Source: Henriciella sp.
GTDB taxonomy: Bacteria; Pseudomonadota; Alphaproteobacteria; Caulobacterales; Hyphomonadaceae
DNA length: 42,605 nucleotides
Direction of reading: 5' to 3'
NCBI GenBank assembly: GCA_012960415.1
Contig: DUBH01000001.1
Location: 6,865-49,469 of the forward strand
In this document: positions 1 through 8,303 of the stretch, piece by piece
Layout of the letters: each line of letters starts with the position of its first letter
Position numbering within the stretch: the first letter of the stretch is position 1
Program-made: the position numbers and the translations under genes
The notes under the pieces: generated by a model
Seen by the model: only the letters and a program-made list of their open reading frames with translations
What the model was told of the DNA's origin: nothing
Database searches by the model: none

Positions 1-626
1 TTGAGACCCGTCACGTCTTCGAAGTATGGCCCCGCATCGACCATGCCATTATAGGAGGCCATCGCAATTCGCACGTCGCCTGCGCCCGACGCGCCTGGAA
101 GCGGCAAGAGTGTCGTGACGGCATCGGTTGCGGCGACCTTGAGGTCTGCGAGGCGGCCATAGGAGTTCATGGAGCCCGAAATGTCGAAAACGAAAGCGAC
201 ATCGAGCTTGCCCACGCCATAGGTCGCTGTGGATGAGACGTTAAACTCCAGCTGGGAGCGTCCGATGATTCCGCTGAGCGTCGTGTCCTGAAAACAACGG
301 ACATCCGCGCGGACTTCCTCTTCTTCGGGATAAGAGATCTGCACAGGCTCACAGGTAAGGCCCGCCGTGTCGATCACGAGAGAGTCGAAATAGTCTTCAG
401 AGTGCTTGCGCCCCTTGCCCTTGGAGTTCGAGGACTGCAGCATTCGGGCGCCAGCCAGAACAGCTGAATCCAGGGCGAGCTGGACGCGGTCCTTTTTACT
501 GAACGCGATCTGCGTATCGAGCGTGAGGCCAATGACCGCCATTATGGGCAGCAGAGCAAATGCCCAGATGACAGCGACGTTTCCGCGTCTGTCTTTAAGC
601 AGGGTTTGCTTTTGATGTGCTGACAT
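1..626 (-). CDS. TadG-like protein with von Willebrand A domain (partial, C-terminus beyond window)
   Basis: The frame is open from the ATG at 626 to the window edge, giving the first 208 residues; the C-terminus lies beyond base 1. Residues about 14-36 (RRGNVAVIWAFALLPIMAVI) are the N-terminal anchor typical of TadE/TadG-type proteins of Flp/tight-adherence pilus systems. A MIDAS metal-binding motif, DISGSM, stands at residues 148-153 and opens a von Willebrand factor A domain. Proteins of this type are membrane-anchored, with the domain outside the cytoplasmic membrane. No other tad gene is in the window, so a pilus role is family inference; many Alphaproteobacteria carry solitary TadG-like proteins. 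Its divergent neighbour is thyA. Confidence 0.8.
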   Translation of the reverse strand, partial: MSAHQKQTLLKDRRGNVAVIWAFALLPIMAVIGLTLDTQIAFSKKDRVQLALDSAVLAGARMLQSSNSKGKGRKHSEDYFDSLVIDTAGLTCEPVQISYPEEEEVRADVRCFQDTTLSGIIGRSQLEFNVSSTATYGVGKLDVAFVFDISGSMNSYGRLADLKVAATDAVTTLLPLPGASGAGDVRIAMASYNGMVDAGPYFEDVTGL

Positions 627-833
627 AAGACTGCGTCCCGGCTCGGCCTGATCTTTCACAATTTAGCTTTTTACAAAGCCAGGATTAGGATGACGCTTCC
701 GTCACTGTTTGAGTTCGACAGCGGCCGTAAAGGTTGCGTTAAGCTTTGAGCTCGGGGAGCGGCCCTGGCGAATTTTGCGAAGAAGTGCCGGGCCCCTCTG
801 GACTCACGCCGACGAGTCGTCATTGCTAGGTCC

Positions 834-1628
834 ATGCGCCAGTATCATGACCTGCTTACCGACGTTCTGGAGAACGGTGTCGCGCGCGGTGACCGCACCG
901 GCACGGGCACGCTGGGCGTGTTTGGCCGCCAGCTCCGCTTTGACCTCGAGAACAGCTTTCCCTTGCTGACCACGAAGAAGCTGCACCTGCGCTCGATCAT
1001 CATCGAGCTGCTCTGGTTCCTGAAGGGCGATACCAATATCAAGTACCTCAAGGATAATGGGGTCTCGATCTGGGATGAGTGGGCCGACGAGAATGGTGAT
1101 CTCGGACCCGTCTATGGCAAGCAATGGCGCTCATGGGCGGCGCCTGATGGCCGGACGATCGACCAGATCGAATGGGTGCTGAACGAGATCAAGACCAACC
1201 CGAATTCACGTCGGCTGGTCGTTTCTGCCTGGAACCCGGCAGATGTGAACGAGATGGCGCTGCCACCGTGTCACTGCTTGTTCCAGTTCAACGTCATGGA
1301 CGGCAAGCTGAACTGCCAGCTCTATCAGCGTTCAGCTGACATCTTCCTGGGTGTGCCCTTCAATATCGCCTCTTACGCGCTGCTAACCATGATGATGGCG
1401 CGCGCGACCGGCCTCAAGGCCGGTGAGTTTGTTCACACGCTGGGCGATGCGCATCTTTATTCAAACCATATCGAGCAAGCCAAGCTGCAGCTGACGCGTG
1501 AGCCCTATGCGCCGCCAAAGATGGTCCTCAACCCCGACAAGACTGACCTGTTCGGCTGGGAGTATGGGGATTTTGAGCTGGTGGGCTATCAGGCGCACAA
1601 GCATATCAAGGCGCCTGTAGCCGTCTGA
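834..1628 (+). CDS. thyA: Thymidylate synthase
   Basis: It methylates dUMP to dTMP using methylene-tetrahydrofolate, in the cytoplasm. The protein has 264 residues, the same length as E. coli ThyA. It starts MRQYHDLL and has the phosphate-binding RTGTGT near residues 21-26. The nucleophile is Cys146 in LPPCHC, and the folate/dUMP-binding C-terminal half ([18 protein letters not shown]) is intact. The ATG at 834 is preceded only by a weak AGG. folA, whose product recycles the dihydrofolate made here, lies 2.1 kb downstream on the same strand, with three opposite-strand genes between. The 207 bases upstream (627-833) hold the divergent promoter region; I recognise no clear site in it. Confidence 0.97.
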   Translation: MRQYHDLLTDVLENGVARGDRTGTGTLGVFGRQLRFDLENSFPLLTTKKLHLRSIIIELLWFLKGDTNIKYLKDNGVSIWDEWADENGDLGPVYGKQWRSWAAPDGRTIDQIEWVLNEIKTNPNSRRLVVSAWNPADVNEMALPPCHCLFQFNVMDGKLNCQLYQRSADIFLGVPFNIASYALLTMMMARATGLKAGEFVHTLGDAHLYSNHIEQAKLQLTREPYAPPKMVLNPDKTDLFGWEYGDFELVGYQAHKHIKAPVAV

Positions 1629-1634
1629 TTTCGG

Positions 1635-1985
1635 CTAGTCCGCCGTCTGCTGCCACGCCGTCCATGTGTCGGCGGCATACATCAGGGATGGTCCGCCGCC
1701 CATATAGACGCTGACCCCGAGCATTTCGGAAACTTCCTCGTCAGTCGCGCCAAGCTTGCGAAGCGCCTGCGTGTGAAAGCCGATGCAGGCGTCGCACTGC
1801 TTTGCCACACCGATGGCGAGCGCGATCAGTTCTTTCGTTTTCTTGTCGAGGGCGCCCTCCGTCATGGCGGCTTTCGATAGCCCACCAAAAGCCTTCAGCA
1901 CCTCGCCGCCATGCTCGCGCAGGCCGCCGATCCCGTCATTCACAGATGCGGTGATCGTTTTGTAGTCCTTGGGTCCGCCTGCCAT
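1635..1985 (-). CDS. Carboxymuconolactone decarboxylase / AhpD-like family protein
   Basis: A 116-residue protein of the alkylhydroperoxidase D-like (CMD) fold. It carries the redox motif CDACIGFH, with Cys64 and Cys67 followed by His71, as in AhpD-type proteins that reduce peroxides or peroxiredoxins. The C-terminal part (EEVSEMLGVSVYMGGGPSLMYA) is typical of small AhpD-like proteins. Its stop lies six bases from the thyA stop, so the two genes converge with no room for a separate terminator. It is transcribed in the same direction as the SDR gene behind it, with about 85 bases between. The true substrate cannot be told from sequence; a thiol peroxidase-like role is family inference. Confidence 0.85.
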   Translation of the reverse strand: MAGGPKDYKTITASVNDGIGGLREHGGEVLKAFGGLSKAAMTEGALDKKTKELIALAIGVAKQCDACIGFHTQALRKLGATDEEVSEMLGVSVYMGGGPSLMYAADTWTAWQQTAD

Positions 1986-2071
1986 GTCTTTCTCCTTCTA
2001 GCGGGATCTCCAGCTTACATCGGATTGAACATGACAGGCAGCGATAAGGAAGAATACTAGGGACGTGTGCC

Positions 2072-2857
2072 CTAGCGCGGCGCCATGCGGATCGCGCCGT
2101 CGAGACGGAAATTATGGCCGTTGAGATAGGTGTTGCGTGCAATCTCAACCGCGAGAGAGCCGAACTCGTCAGGATTGCCGAGGCGTTTCGGGAACGGCAC
2201 GGAGGCGGCGAGGCTGTTGAGAACCTTGTCCGGTGCGCCCAGCATCAGCGGCGTCGCGAAGATGCCTGGCATGATGGAGTTCACGCGCACGCCCGCATCC
2301 ATCATGTCGCGTGCCATTGGCAGGACGAGGCCGTTCACGCCCGCCTTGCAGGAGCCGTAGATGACCTGTCCAATCTGGGCGTCCTGCGCGGCGACCGACG
2401 CCGTCAGCGTGATCGAGCCGCGTTCGCCGTCATCATTAAGCGGCTCGGCATTGGCCATGCCTTCTGCAGACATCGACGCGATGCGGTAAGACGAGACGAG
2501 AATACCCTGCGCGCCGCGATCATACTGATCGGTAGGTGTGCGCTTGTACTTCATTGTCTCCTTGTCGAAGGCCAGCGTCTTGCCGCGGCCAGACGTCATG
2601 GCGCAATGAACGGTGATCCGCTCCTGGCCGTGCGCCTCGCGCGCCTTCGCAAAGCCAGCCTCGCAGGAGGCTTCGTCGAGGATGTTCACATTGCAGAAGA
2701 TGCCGCCAATGGCTTTGGCGACTTCCTCGCCTTTCTCTTCCTGAATGTCGAAGATGGCGACTTTGACGCCTTGCGCCGCGAGCGCCTCTGCCGTTGCGCG
2801 CCCAAGGCCGGATGCGCCACCGGTCACCACGGCGGGTGTGTTGCTGCCAAGTTTCAT
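2072..2857 (-). CDS. SDR-family oxidoreductase, 3-hydroxyacyl-CoA dehydrogenase type 2-like
   Basis: A 261-residue classical short-chain dehydrogenase. The NAD(P)-binding motif TGGASGLG is at residues 12-19, an acidic residue follows strand 2 (IFD, favouring NAD), and the catalytic Ser154, Tyr167 and Lys171 are present (YGSCK). The overall pattern resembles human HSD17B10-type 3-hydroxy-2-methylbutyryl-CoA dehydrogenases, which act in fatty acid and isoleucine breakdown; exact substrate is inference. The ATG at 2857 was chosen over an upstream in-frame start at 2896 because GGGAGG sits just before it and the fold begins here. The usual NAG motif reads VHCAM, a mild deviation. Confidence 0.88.
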   Translation of the reverse strand: MKLGSNTPAVVTGGASGLGRATAEALAAQGVKVAIFDIQEEKGEEVAKAIGGIFCNVNILDEASCEAGFAKAREAHGQERITVHCAMTSGRGKTLAFDKETMKYKRTPTDQYDRGAQGILVSSYRIASMSAEGMANAEPLNDDGERGSITLTASVAAQDAQIGQVIYGSCKAGVNGLVLPMARDMMDAGVRVNSIMPGIFATPLMLGAPDKVLNSLAASVPFPKRLGNPDEFGSLAVEIARNTYLNGHNFRLDGAIRMAPR

Positions 2858-2932
2858 GAGGACCTCCCTTTGGTCTGACTGTTCTGGCCCGACCATAGCG
2901 AAGCGGGAGGCGGTGAAAACACTGTCGTGAGG

Positions 2933-3643
2933 TCAGGCCTCGGCAGGCTTGCTCGTCGGCGTGAAGCCGTCATCGTCATAAGGGTCGATCAGGCCCTGCT
3001 TTTCACGTTGGCGGATATAGTAGGAGATGACGGCCGCGCCGGTCATCTTGCCGATGATGAAGACAATCCAGTTGGCGAGATGGAGCATATTGCCCGGCTC
3101 ATCGCCGAGTTGCATCTGCCGGGCGAGGTCAGCGCCATAAAGGAAGATGGTCGTATCGACTGGTGCTGCGACTGCGCTGGAGAGAAGAATGCGCGTCGAC
3201 AGGCGATACCTCGTAAAGGTGAAGATGAGCCAGTCGGTGAGTTCTGAGATTGCGAAGGCAATGCCCGAGGCGAGCGCAATCACCGGCCACGCATAGAAGA
3301 AAGACCAGGCGATAGCGAGGGCCATCACGATAAGCACCTTGTGGCCCATGCGGCGCTGCACGAAATCCCGGAAAACGAAGACGAGGCCGGTCACGACGGT
3401 GAGGGGGCGAAGCTCAATACCGCGCGAGAAGGTTTCGCCCGGAGCGGCGATCACGATGCTGTCGACCACGCCGAATGACCAATTCAGGAAAGGAATGGTC
3501 GCAAAGTAGACAAAGGCCCAGAAGCGGCCATTTGCGAACCAGATCACTGCAGATGTCAGAACGAGGCCGGCAAAAACCGGAAATAGTAATGACGGTTGCG
3601 AATTGGTCAGTGCCGCGACCAAGCCGTCCCAAAAAGTCGTCAT
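2933..3643 (-). CDS. VUT-family membrane transporter, queuosine-precursor (YhhQ)-like
   Basis: A 236-residue polytopic membrane protein with about six hydrophobic segments. It carries the family signature RDFVQRRMGHK near the middle and the SELTDWLIF segment typical of the vitamin uptake transporter (Vut_1/YhhQ) family. Characterised members import queuosine precursors (preQ0/preQ1) for tRNA modification, but others in the family may carry other small molecules, so the substrate is inference. The C-terminus is a short polar cytoplasmic tail. The gene diverges from folA; the 114 bases between the two starts must hold both promoters. Confidence 0.8.
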   Translation of the reverse strand: MTTFWDGLVAALTNSQPSLLFPVFAGLVLTSAVIWFANGRFWAFVYFATIPFLNWSFGVVDSIVIAAPGETFSRGIELRPLTVVTGLVFVFRDFVQRRMGHKVLIVMALAIAWSFFYAWPVIALASGIAFAISELTDWLIFTFTRYRLSTRILLSSAVAAPVDTTIFLYGADLARQMQLGDEPGNMLHLANWIVFIIGKMTGAAVISYYIRQREKQGLIDPYDDDGFTPTSKPAEA

Positions 3644-3757
3644 GAAAAGAGCAGCTCCTTTGGCAGACCCGGCATTGAAGGTTTACGCGGTCGGCGTAAA
3701 GACGGCTCGCTGGTGCGAAGGAAGTCGCAAAGAAACGCCAGCTGCAAGAGATATTTT

Positions 3758-4309
3758 ATGCCCATCTCACAGAATGTGAAGCTTGCCCTCATCGTTGCCC
3801 GCGACCGCAAAGGTGCCATCGGAAAGAATGGGACGCTTCCGTGGTCGCTGCCTGACGACCTGCAACTGTTCAAGAATATTACCATGGACAAACCCATCAT
3901 CATGGGACGCAAGACGTGGGAAAGCCTGCCACGAAAGCCGCTGCCGGGACGTCAAAATATCGTTCTGACGCGCCACTGGAATTACGCCGCGCCGGGCGCG
4001 AGGGTTTATTCCAATATGAATGCCGCGCTCGCGGCTGCGCGCGCCATTGCCGAAAAAGCGGGTGTCGACGAGATCTTCGTGATCGGTGGCGAGAGCCTGT
4101 TTGAGAAGGCGATGCCGCTGGCAGACCGCCTCTATATCACAGACGTCGATGCAGACGTCGATGGCGATGTCTTCTTCTCCGCCGATGAGCCGGACAAGTT
4201 CAGCCAGACGAGCGAACAGCATTTTTCCGCTGATGATCGCAACCAATACGCCTTCACGCACCGCGTCTATGAGCGCGAAACCGAAGCAGTCATTCGCCCG
4301 GGCGAGTAG
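3758..4309 (+). CDS. folA: Dihydrofolate reductase
   Basis: It reduces dihydrofolate to tetrahydrofolate with NADPH, supporting thymidylate, purine and methionine synthesis. The protein has 183 residues. Key features are IGKNGTLPW at residues 21-29, the folate-binding acidic residue in LPDDLQLFK (Asp33/34, equivalent to E. coli Asp27), GRKTWES at 50-56 and the NADPH-binding FVIGGESLFEKA. The frame is open further upstream to 3596, but the fold begins right after the ATG at 3758 and the upstream extension looks like non-coding sequence. The Shine-Dalgarno is weak (AAGAG). It is probably monocistronic; the next gene starts 106 bases downstream. Confidence 0.95.
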   Translation: MPISQNVKLALIVARDRKGAIGKNGTLPWSLPDDLQLFKNITMDKPIIMGRKTWESLPRKPLPGRQNIVLTRHWNYAAPGARVYSNMNAALAAARAIAEKAGVDEIFVIGGESLFEKAMPLADRLYITDVDADVDGDVFFSADEPDKFSQTSEQHFSADDRNQYAFTHRVYERETEAVIRPGE

Positions 4310-4415
4310 GCTGGCATCAGCCGCTAAAATTCCGAGCTTCCGCGACGATCTGTCTTGATGCGTCTCTCGCCCCGCGACAGTGTCTGTCGGACAGATAAAA
4401 TGCGGGAGAAGCGCC

Positions 4416-5324
4416 ATGGATTATGAAGTGATTGCAGAAGGCCTTCGGTTTCCGGAAGGCCCGGTCGTCATGTCTGACGGCTCGGTCATCGTTGTCGAAA
4501 TCGAGAGCAAGAAGATCACGCGCTGCTGGCCAGACGGCAAGCGCGAGACGGTTGCAGAGCCGGGCGGCGGGCCAAACGGTCTCGCAATCGGGCCTGATGG
4601 CAAGCTCTGGTGCACCAATAATGGTGGCTTCATCTATCATGAGCGTGATGGGTTGCTGATCCCGGGCCATTGCCCGCCAGACTATTCAGGGGGCCGTATC
4701 GAGCGCATCGATCTTGAGACCGGCAAGGTTGAGGTCGTGGCGACCGAATGCGAAGGCCGCCCTCTTAAGGGGCCGAACGATCTGGTCTTCGACAAGGCAG
4801 GTAATCTCTATTTCACCGATCTCGGCAAGTCCTACCCGACCCACCGGGACACGGGCGGGCTCTATTATCTGGCCGCCGGGTCAGACAAGGTGCAGGAGCT
4901 CGACTACAACCACATTTCGCCGAATGGCATCGGCCTTTCGCCTGACGAGAAGACGGTTTACTTCGCGGATACTATGTCCGCGCGTGTCTGGGCCTATGAT
5001 CTGGAAAGCCCGGGTGTTGCGAAACAGGCTACGCCTTTCTCCAAGGGGCGGGTCGTCGCTGGTATGCCGGACCTTCGCTACTTTGACAGTCTTGCCATTT
5101 CAGAAGCCGGCAATGTCTGCGTTGCGACCATTCTGCAAGGCGGGATCACGACGGTGAAGCCAGACGGCAACCACTCCCACATCGCTTTCCCGGACCCGTT
5201 TGTGACGAACATCGCCTTTGGAGGCGAAGACATGAAAGACGCCTATGTGACGCTCTCAGGCACGGGCCAGCTCATAAAATGCCGCTGGCCGGAGGCAGGG
5301 CTGAAGCTGAACTTTAACGCCTGA
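4416..5324 (+). CDS. SMP-30/gluconolactonase/LRE-family protein
   Basis: A 302-residue six-bladed beta-propeller protein. Family landmarks are the metal-binding Glu in LRFPEGPV near residue 12, GGGPNGLAIGPDGKLWCTNNGG, the KGPNDLVFDKAGNLYFTDLG blade and HISPNGIGLSPDEKTVYFADT. Characterised members hydrolyse sugar lactones using a divalent metal ion. GGGAG precedes the ATG at 4416, which is preferred over an upstream start at 4380. No signal peptide is seen, so it is probably cytoplasmic. It stands alone, converging on the DUF3617-like gene. Since the zwf operon of this window lacks pgl, a sugar-lactonase role is worth considering, but the substrate is unknown. Confidence 0.88.
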   Translation: MDYEVIAEGLRFPEGPVVMSDGSVIVVEIESKKITRCWPDGKRETVAEPGGGPNGLAIGPDGKLWCTNNGGFIYHERDGLLIPGHCPPDYSGGRIERIDLETGKVEVVATECEGRPLKGPNDLVFDKAGNLYFTDLGKSYPTHRDTGGLYYLAAGSDKVQELDYNHISPNGIGLSPDEKTVYFADTMSARVWAYDLESPGVAKQATPFSKGRVVAGMPDLRYFDSLAISEAGNVCVATILQGGITTVKPDGNHSHIAFPDPFVTNIAFGGEDMKDAYVTLSGTGQLIKCRWPEAGLKLNFNA

Positions 5325-5347
5325 GATAGGTCTTGGACGGCCAGTGA

Positions 5348-5806
5348 CTATTCGCTGGCCGTGCAGTCTCCCAAGCGGCGGCCGAATAGGTAGAAGGTGG
5401 TCATGACCGCAGCGCCGTCATAATCCTCAACCAGCGTCGCCAGTGTTGCCCGTGCCCCGAAGGCGTCGCCGCCTTTGAAAAGCCGTACATCGAGCCTGCC
5501 CTCAAGCATTGTGGCTTCAGTTGCACACGTCATAAGCGCTGAGGCGCCCGTGGCATCATTGACGAAGCCTTTCAGTGTGCAATCGCCCGGCGCGAGATCC
5601 TGAATGTAGAAGGTGGCCGCCTCTTCGGTGTCGATACATTCCTGCGTTGTTTCCTGCTGGCCGACGTCGAAGCCGCCACCGCTGAGGGTAATCAGGCTGG
5701 TGTCGATTTCCCACAGCCCCTGATTGTGAACAATGCCCGACTGGGCCTGTACGGCTGGCGCCGACAGGAGCGCGGTGATCAGAACAGCTGCAAAACGATG
5801 AGACAT
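5348..5806 (-). CDS. Secreted DUF3617-like protein
   Basis: A 152-residue exported protein with a signal peptide (MSHRFAAVLITALLSAPAVQAQ, cut probably after AQA). The mature part has the GLWEIDT opening and four cysteines spaced as in DUF3617-type periplasmic proteins, probably forming two disulfides. The function of the family is unknown. The ATG at 5806 follows CGGAGGG at good spacing and is preferred to an in-frame start at 5833. A second protein with the same layout is encoded at 21940-22356. Its stop codon lies within an inverted repeat (5337-5362) shared with the convergent SMP-30 gene end. Confidence 0.7.
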   Translation of the reverse strand: MSHRFAAVLITALLSAPAVQAQSGIVHNQGLWEIDTSLITLSGGGFDVGQQETTQECIDTEEAATFYIQDLAPGDCTLKGFVNDATGASALMTCATEATMLEGRLDVRLFKGGDAFGARATLATLVEDYDGAAVMTTFYLFGRRLGDCTASE

Positions 5807-5864
5807 GACACCCTCCGAAATTCGTATCTTCAAATCGTAGCGAGCCTGTCCGAGCTATGTAAGC

Positions 5865-7067
5865 CTAGTCTTCGAAGATGATCTTTGGAGGGGTCTTCGT
5901 CTGGAGGCTGTCCAGGTTGAGCGCGACGGATCTTGAAATCTCATGGAAAAGACTGGCAGCGGGTCCCGTTCCCAAAGCGGCGGGCTGGCCAGTGTCACCG
6001 CCCTCGCGGATGTCCTGCAGGATTGGCAACTGGCCGAGAAGCGGCAGGCCGAGTGCGTCAGCAATGCCTTTGCCGCCACCTTTTCCCATAAGATAATGCC
6101 GATTGCCCGCCGGGTCCTCAAACCAGCTCATGGTCTCGATGATGCCGAGCACGGGCACAGCCGTCTTGGCGAACATGGCCGCGCCCCGACGAACATCGGC
6201 GAGGGCCACTTCTTGCGGTGTGGTGACGAGAACTGCGGCTGTGACTGGCACTTTCTGGGCAATGGCAAGCTGTGCGTCGCCCGTGCCGGGCGGGGTATCG
6301 ATGATGAGGAGGTCGAGCGGATCTTCAGGTGTGCCCCAGGCCGCGTCATTCAGCATCTGCGTAATCGCTGACATCACGATTGGACCGCGCCAGATCATGG
6401 GCGCGTCCGGGTCCGAAAGATAACCTATAGAGAGCGAATGGATGCCATGCGCCTCGACCGGGATGAGCTTGCCTGCTGGATCGGTTTCGGGTGACGCGTC
6501 GCCTGTTCCGAGCATGGTCGGCGCGCTCGGTCCGTAGATATCTGCATCGAGCAGGCCGGTCTTAAGTCCGAGTTTCGCAAAGGCGGCGGCAAGGTTCACC
6601 GCCACAGTGGATTTGCCGACCCCGCCCTTGGCGCTGGCCACCACGAGGATGCGCGAAATGCCGGGGATGCGGTCAGTCGTCGGCTGGCCCGGCTGTCCCT
6701 GAGTAATCGCTTCGTCGGACAGGCGTGCACCCTTGGACACCCGGCGCTGACCGGGCTTTGGCGCGCTGTGCGTGGGGGAGGGAGGTCCATGTGCGGCGGG
6801 CGCAGCCGCCTGCGGCGCGCTTCCGGCCGGACGCTCAGCCGTCAGCATGGCGCGGACTTCGGTGATGTCGGCCACATTCATGGCGCGGGCTTCTGCCTCG
6901 ATACGGCGCGCTTCAGAGCCTTCAAGGTCGCCCGGGTCCCCTTCGAGGATCAACGTCACACGCCCGCCATCCTGTACACGCACGCCTTGAAGCCAGTCCG
7001 GGGTGCCGAGGGCAGCGCGGACCCGCTCTTCGAGACTGCCAGATTGTCGCTGTTTACGCCGAAACAT
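5865..7067 (-). CDS. apbC: Mrp/ApbC family P-loop ATPase (iron-sulfur carrier type)
   Basis: A 400-residue Mrp-family ATPase. Residues about 1-85 form the MIP18/DUF59-like N-terminal domain. A Pro/Ala-rich linker (about 85-130) follows, then the ATPase domain with the deviant Walker A KGGVGKST at 147-154, the DADIYGPS switch region and IIDTPPGTGD. Family members bind and pass on Fe-S clusters through a CxxC pair. Here the corresponding stretch reads MSWFEDPAGNRH (313-324) and has no cysteine, so cluster carriage by this site is doubtful. The start at 7067 has AAGGAG upstream and is preferred to 7106. It diverges from hflK, with 90 bases between. Confidence 0.92.
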   Translation of the reverse strand: MFRRKQRQSGSLEERVRAALGTPDWLQGVRVQDGGRVTLILEGDPGDLEGSEARRIEAEARAMNVADITEVRAMLTAERPAGSAPQAAAPAAHGPPSPTHSAPKPGQRRVSKGARLSDEAITQGQPGQPTTDRIPGISRILVVASAKGGVGKSTVAVNLAAAFAKLGLKTGLLDADIYGPSAPTMLGTGDASPETDPAGKLIPVEAHGIHSLSIGYLSDPDAPMIWRGPIVMSAITQMLNDAAWGTPEDPLDLLIIDTPPGTGDAQLAIAQKVPVTAAVLVTTPQEVALADVRRGAAMFAKTAVPVLGIIETMSWFEDPAGNRHYLMGKGGGKGIADALGLPLLGQLPILQDIREGGDTGQPAALGTGPAASLFHEISRSVALNLDSLQTKTPPKIIFED

Positions 7068-7157
7068 GCGGGCTACTCCTTGATGCACACCCTTTGGGGT
7101 GCACATATTCTTTCAGTGCCTATATGGCCATAGACGTTCAGTCGTGAAGGAGGGGCG

Positions 7158-8300
7158 ATGCCCTGGAATGATAATAAGGACGGAGAGGGTTCGTCCAAAG
7201 GCAACAATCCCTGGGGATCACAGGGAAAGAAGTCTGATTCGCCCTGGTCTCGCCCTGGCGGTTCCGGCGGCGGTAACGGGTCTGGTGGCGGCGGTGGAAA
7301 CAATCGCCCCGACCTCGAAGAGCAAATGCGCCGCATGCAGGAGCGCTTCCGCCGCGGACGCGGCGGCAATGGCGGCGGCGGACGCCGCGGTGGCGGACAG
7401 AATTTTGGCCCGTTCGGCTTTCTTGTCCTCGGCTTTGTCGCGCTTCTGGCGTGGCTTTTTTCCGGCGTTGTCGTCGTCGACGAAGGCGAGACAGCAGCTG
7501 TCTTCCGCTTTGGCCAGTGGCAGAAGAATTTCGGGCCGGGCCTGCATGTCCACCTGCCAACGCCAATCGAGACGCATGAAATCATGCCGTCGCAGCAGCA
7601 GCAGGTCACGCAGATCGGTGCAAATGACGAAGAGCGTCTGATGCTGACGGGCGACGAGAATATCGTCGATGTTCAGTACCGCGTCTTCTGGTACTACGAT
7701 CAGGAGGACCCTGAGAATTTCATCCTTAACGTCGAAGACGGTGAGGACCTTGTGAAAGCGGCTGCAGAAAGCGTCATGCGCGAAGTGGTCGGCAAGTCGA
7801 ATCTCGACGATGTCATCACGACGGGTCGTAACGAGCTGCAAACGCAGGTGCGCGAGCAACTTCAGGCGCTGCTTCAGGACTATCGCGCGGGTGCGCAGAT
7901 CCTGAACGTCGAAATTCAGGAAGCCCAAGCCCCTGCAGAGGTGCGCGCGGCCTTTATCGACGTGGTCAATGCCGGTCAGGACGCCGAGCGCGCCGTTCAG
8001 GACGCCAACAAGTACGCCAACGACATCATCCCGCGTGCACGCGGTGAAGCGCAGCAGATCCTGCAGGATGCCGAAGCGTACCGCGATCAGGTGATTGCGG
8101 ATGCGACGGGTCAGGCGAACCGCTTCAAGCAGATCCTCGCCGAGTATCAGCGGGCACCGCAGGTAACCCGTGAGCGCATGTATCTTGAAACGATGGAGCG
8201 GGTTCTAAATCGCAGCGACAAGCTCATCCTCGATAATGACTCGGGCGCGGTGCCTTACCTGCCGCTCGATGGCGTCAATCGCAGAAATCAGGAGAACTAG
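7158..8300 (+). CDS. hflK: FtsH protease modulator HflK
   Basis: A 380-residue SPFH/prohibitin-family membrane protein. With HflC it forms the large cage-like complex that surrounds the FtsH protease and controls its access to membrane substrates. Residues 1-84 are a cytoplasmic Gly/Ser/Arg-rich, low-complexity tail. One transmembrane helix spans about 85-107, followed by the periplasmic SPFH domain (VVDEGETAAVFRFGQW) and an Ala/Glu/Gln-rich coiled coil. AGGAGG precedes the ATG at good spacing. hflC starts three bases after the stop, so the two are co-translated. The divergent intergenic region with mrp holds the promoter. Confidence 0.96.
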   Translation: MPWNDNKDGEGSSKGNNPWGSQGKKSDSPWSRPGGSGGGNGSGGGGGNNRPDLEEQMRRMQERFRRGRGGNGGGGRRGGGQNFGPFGFLVLGFVALLAWLFSGVVVVDEGETAAVFRFGQWQKNFGPGLHVHLPTPIETHEIMPSQQQQVTQIGANDEERLMLTGDENIVDVQYRVFWYYDQEDPENFILNVEDGEDLVKAAAESVMREVVGKSNLDDVITTGRNELQTQVREQLQALLQDYRAGAQILNVEIQEAQAPAEVRAAFIDVVNAGQDAERAVQDANKYANDIIPRARGEAQQILQDAEAYRDQVIADATGQANRFKQILAEYQRAPQVTRERMYLETMERVLNRSDKLILDNDSGAVPYLPLDGVNRRNQEN

Positions 8301-8303
8301 GTC

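Noticed and set aside
2114-2878. A 254-codon plus-strand frame opposite the SDR gene
   Set aside because: Composition is Arg/His/Ala-rich without any recognisable domain, as expected for the reverse strand of a GC-rich gene; the minus-strand SDR has all its motifs.
3596-3757. An N-terminal extension of folA
   Set aside because: The added 54 residues overlap the divergent transporter gene and match nothing in DHFR; the fold starts at 3758.
5337-5362. Inverted repeat ACGGCCAG / CTGGCCGT as a terminator
   Set aside because: The loop is ten bases, there is no T-run on either side and it overlaps a stop codon; it may be chance between two convergent genes.
7081-7105. Imperfect palindrome between mrp and hflK as an operator
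   Set aside because: Only five contiguous pairs form around TTTG; weaker than the other dyads in the window.
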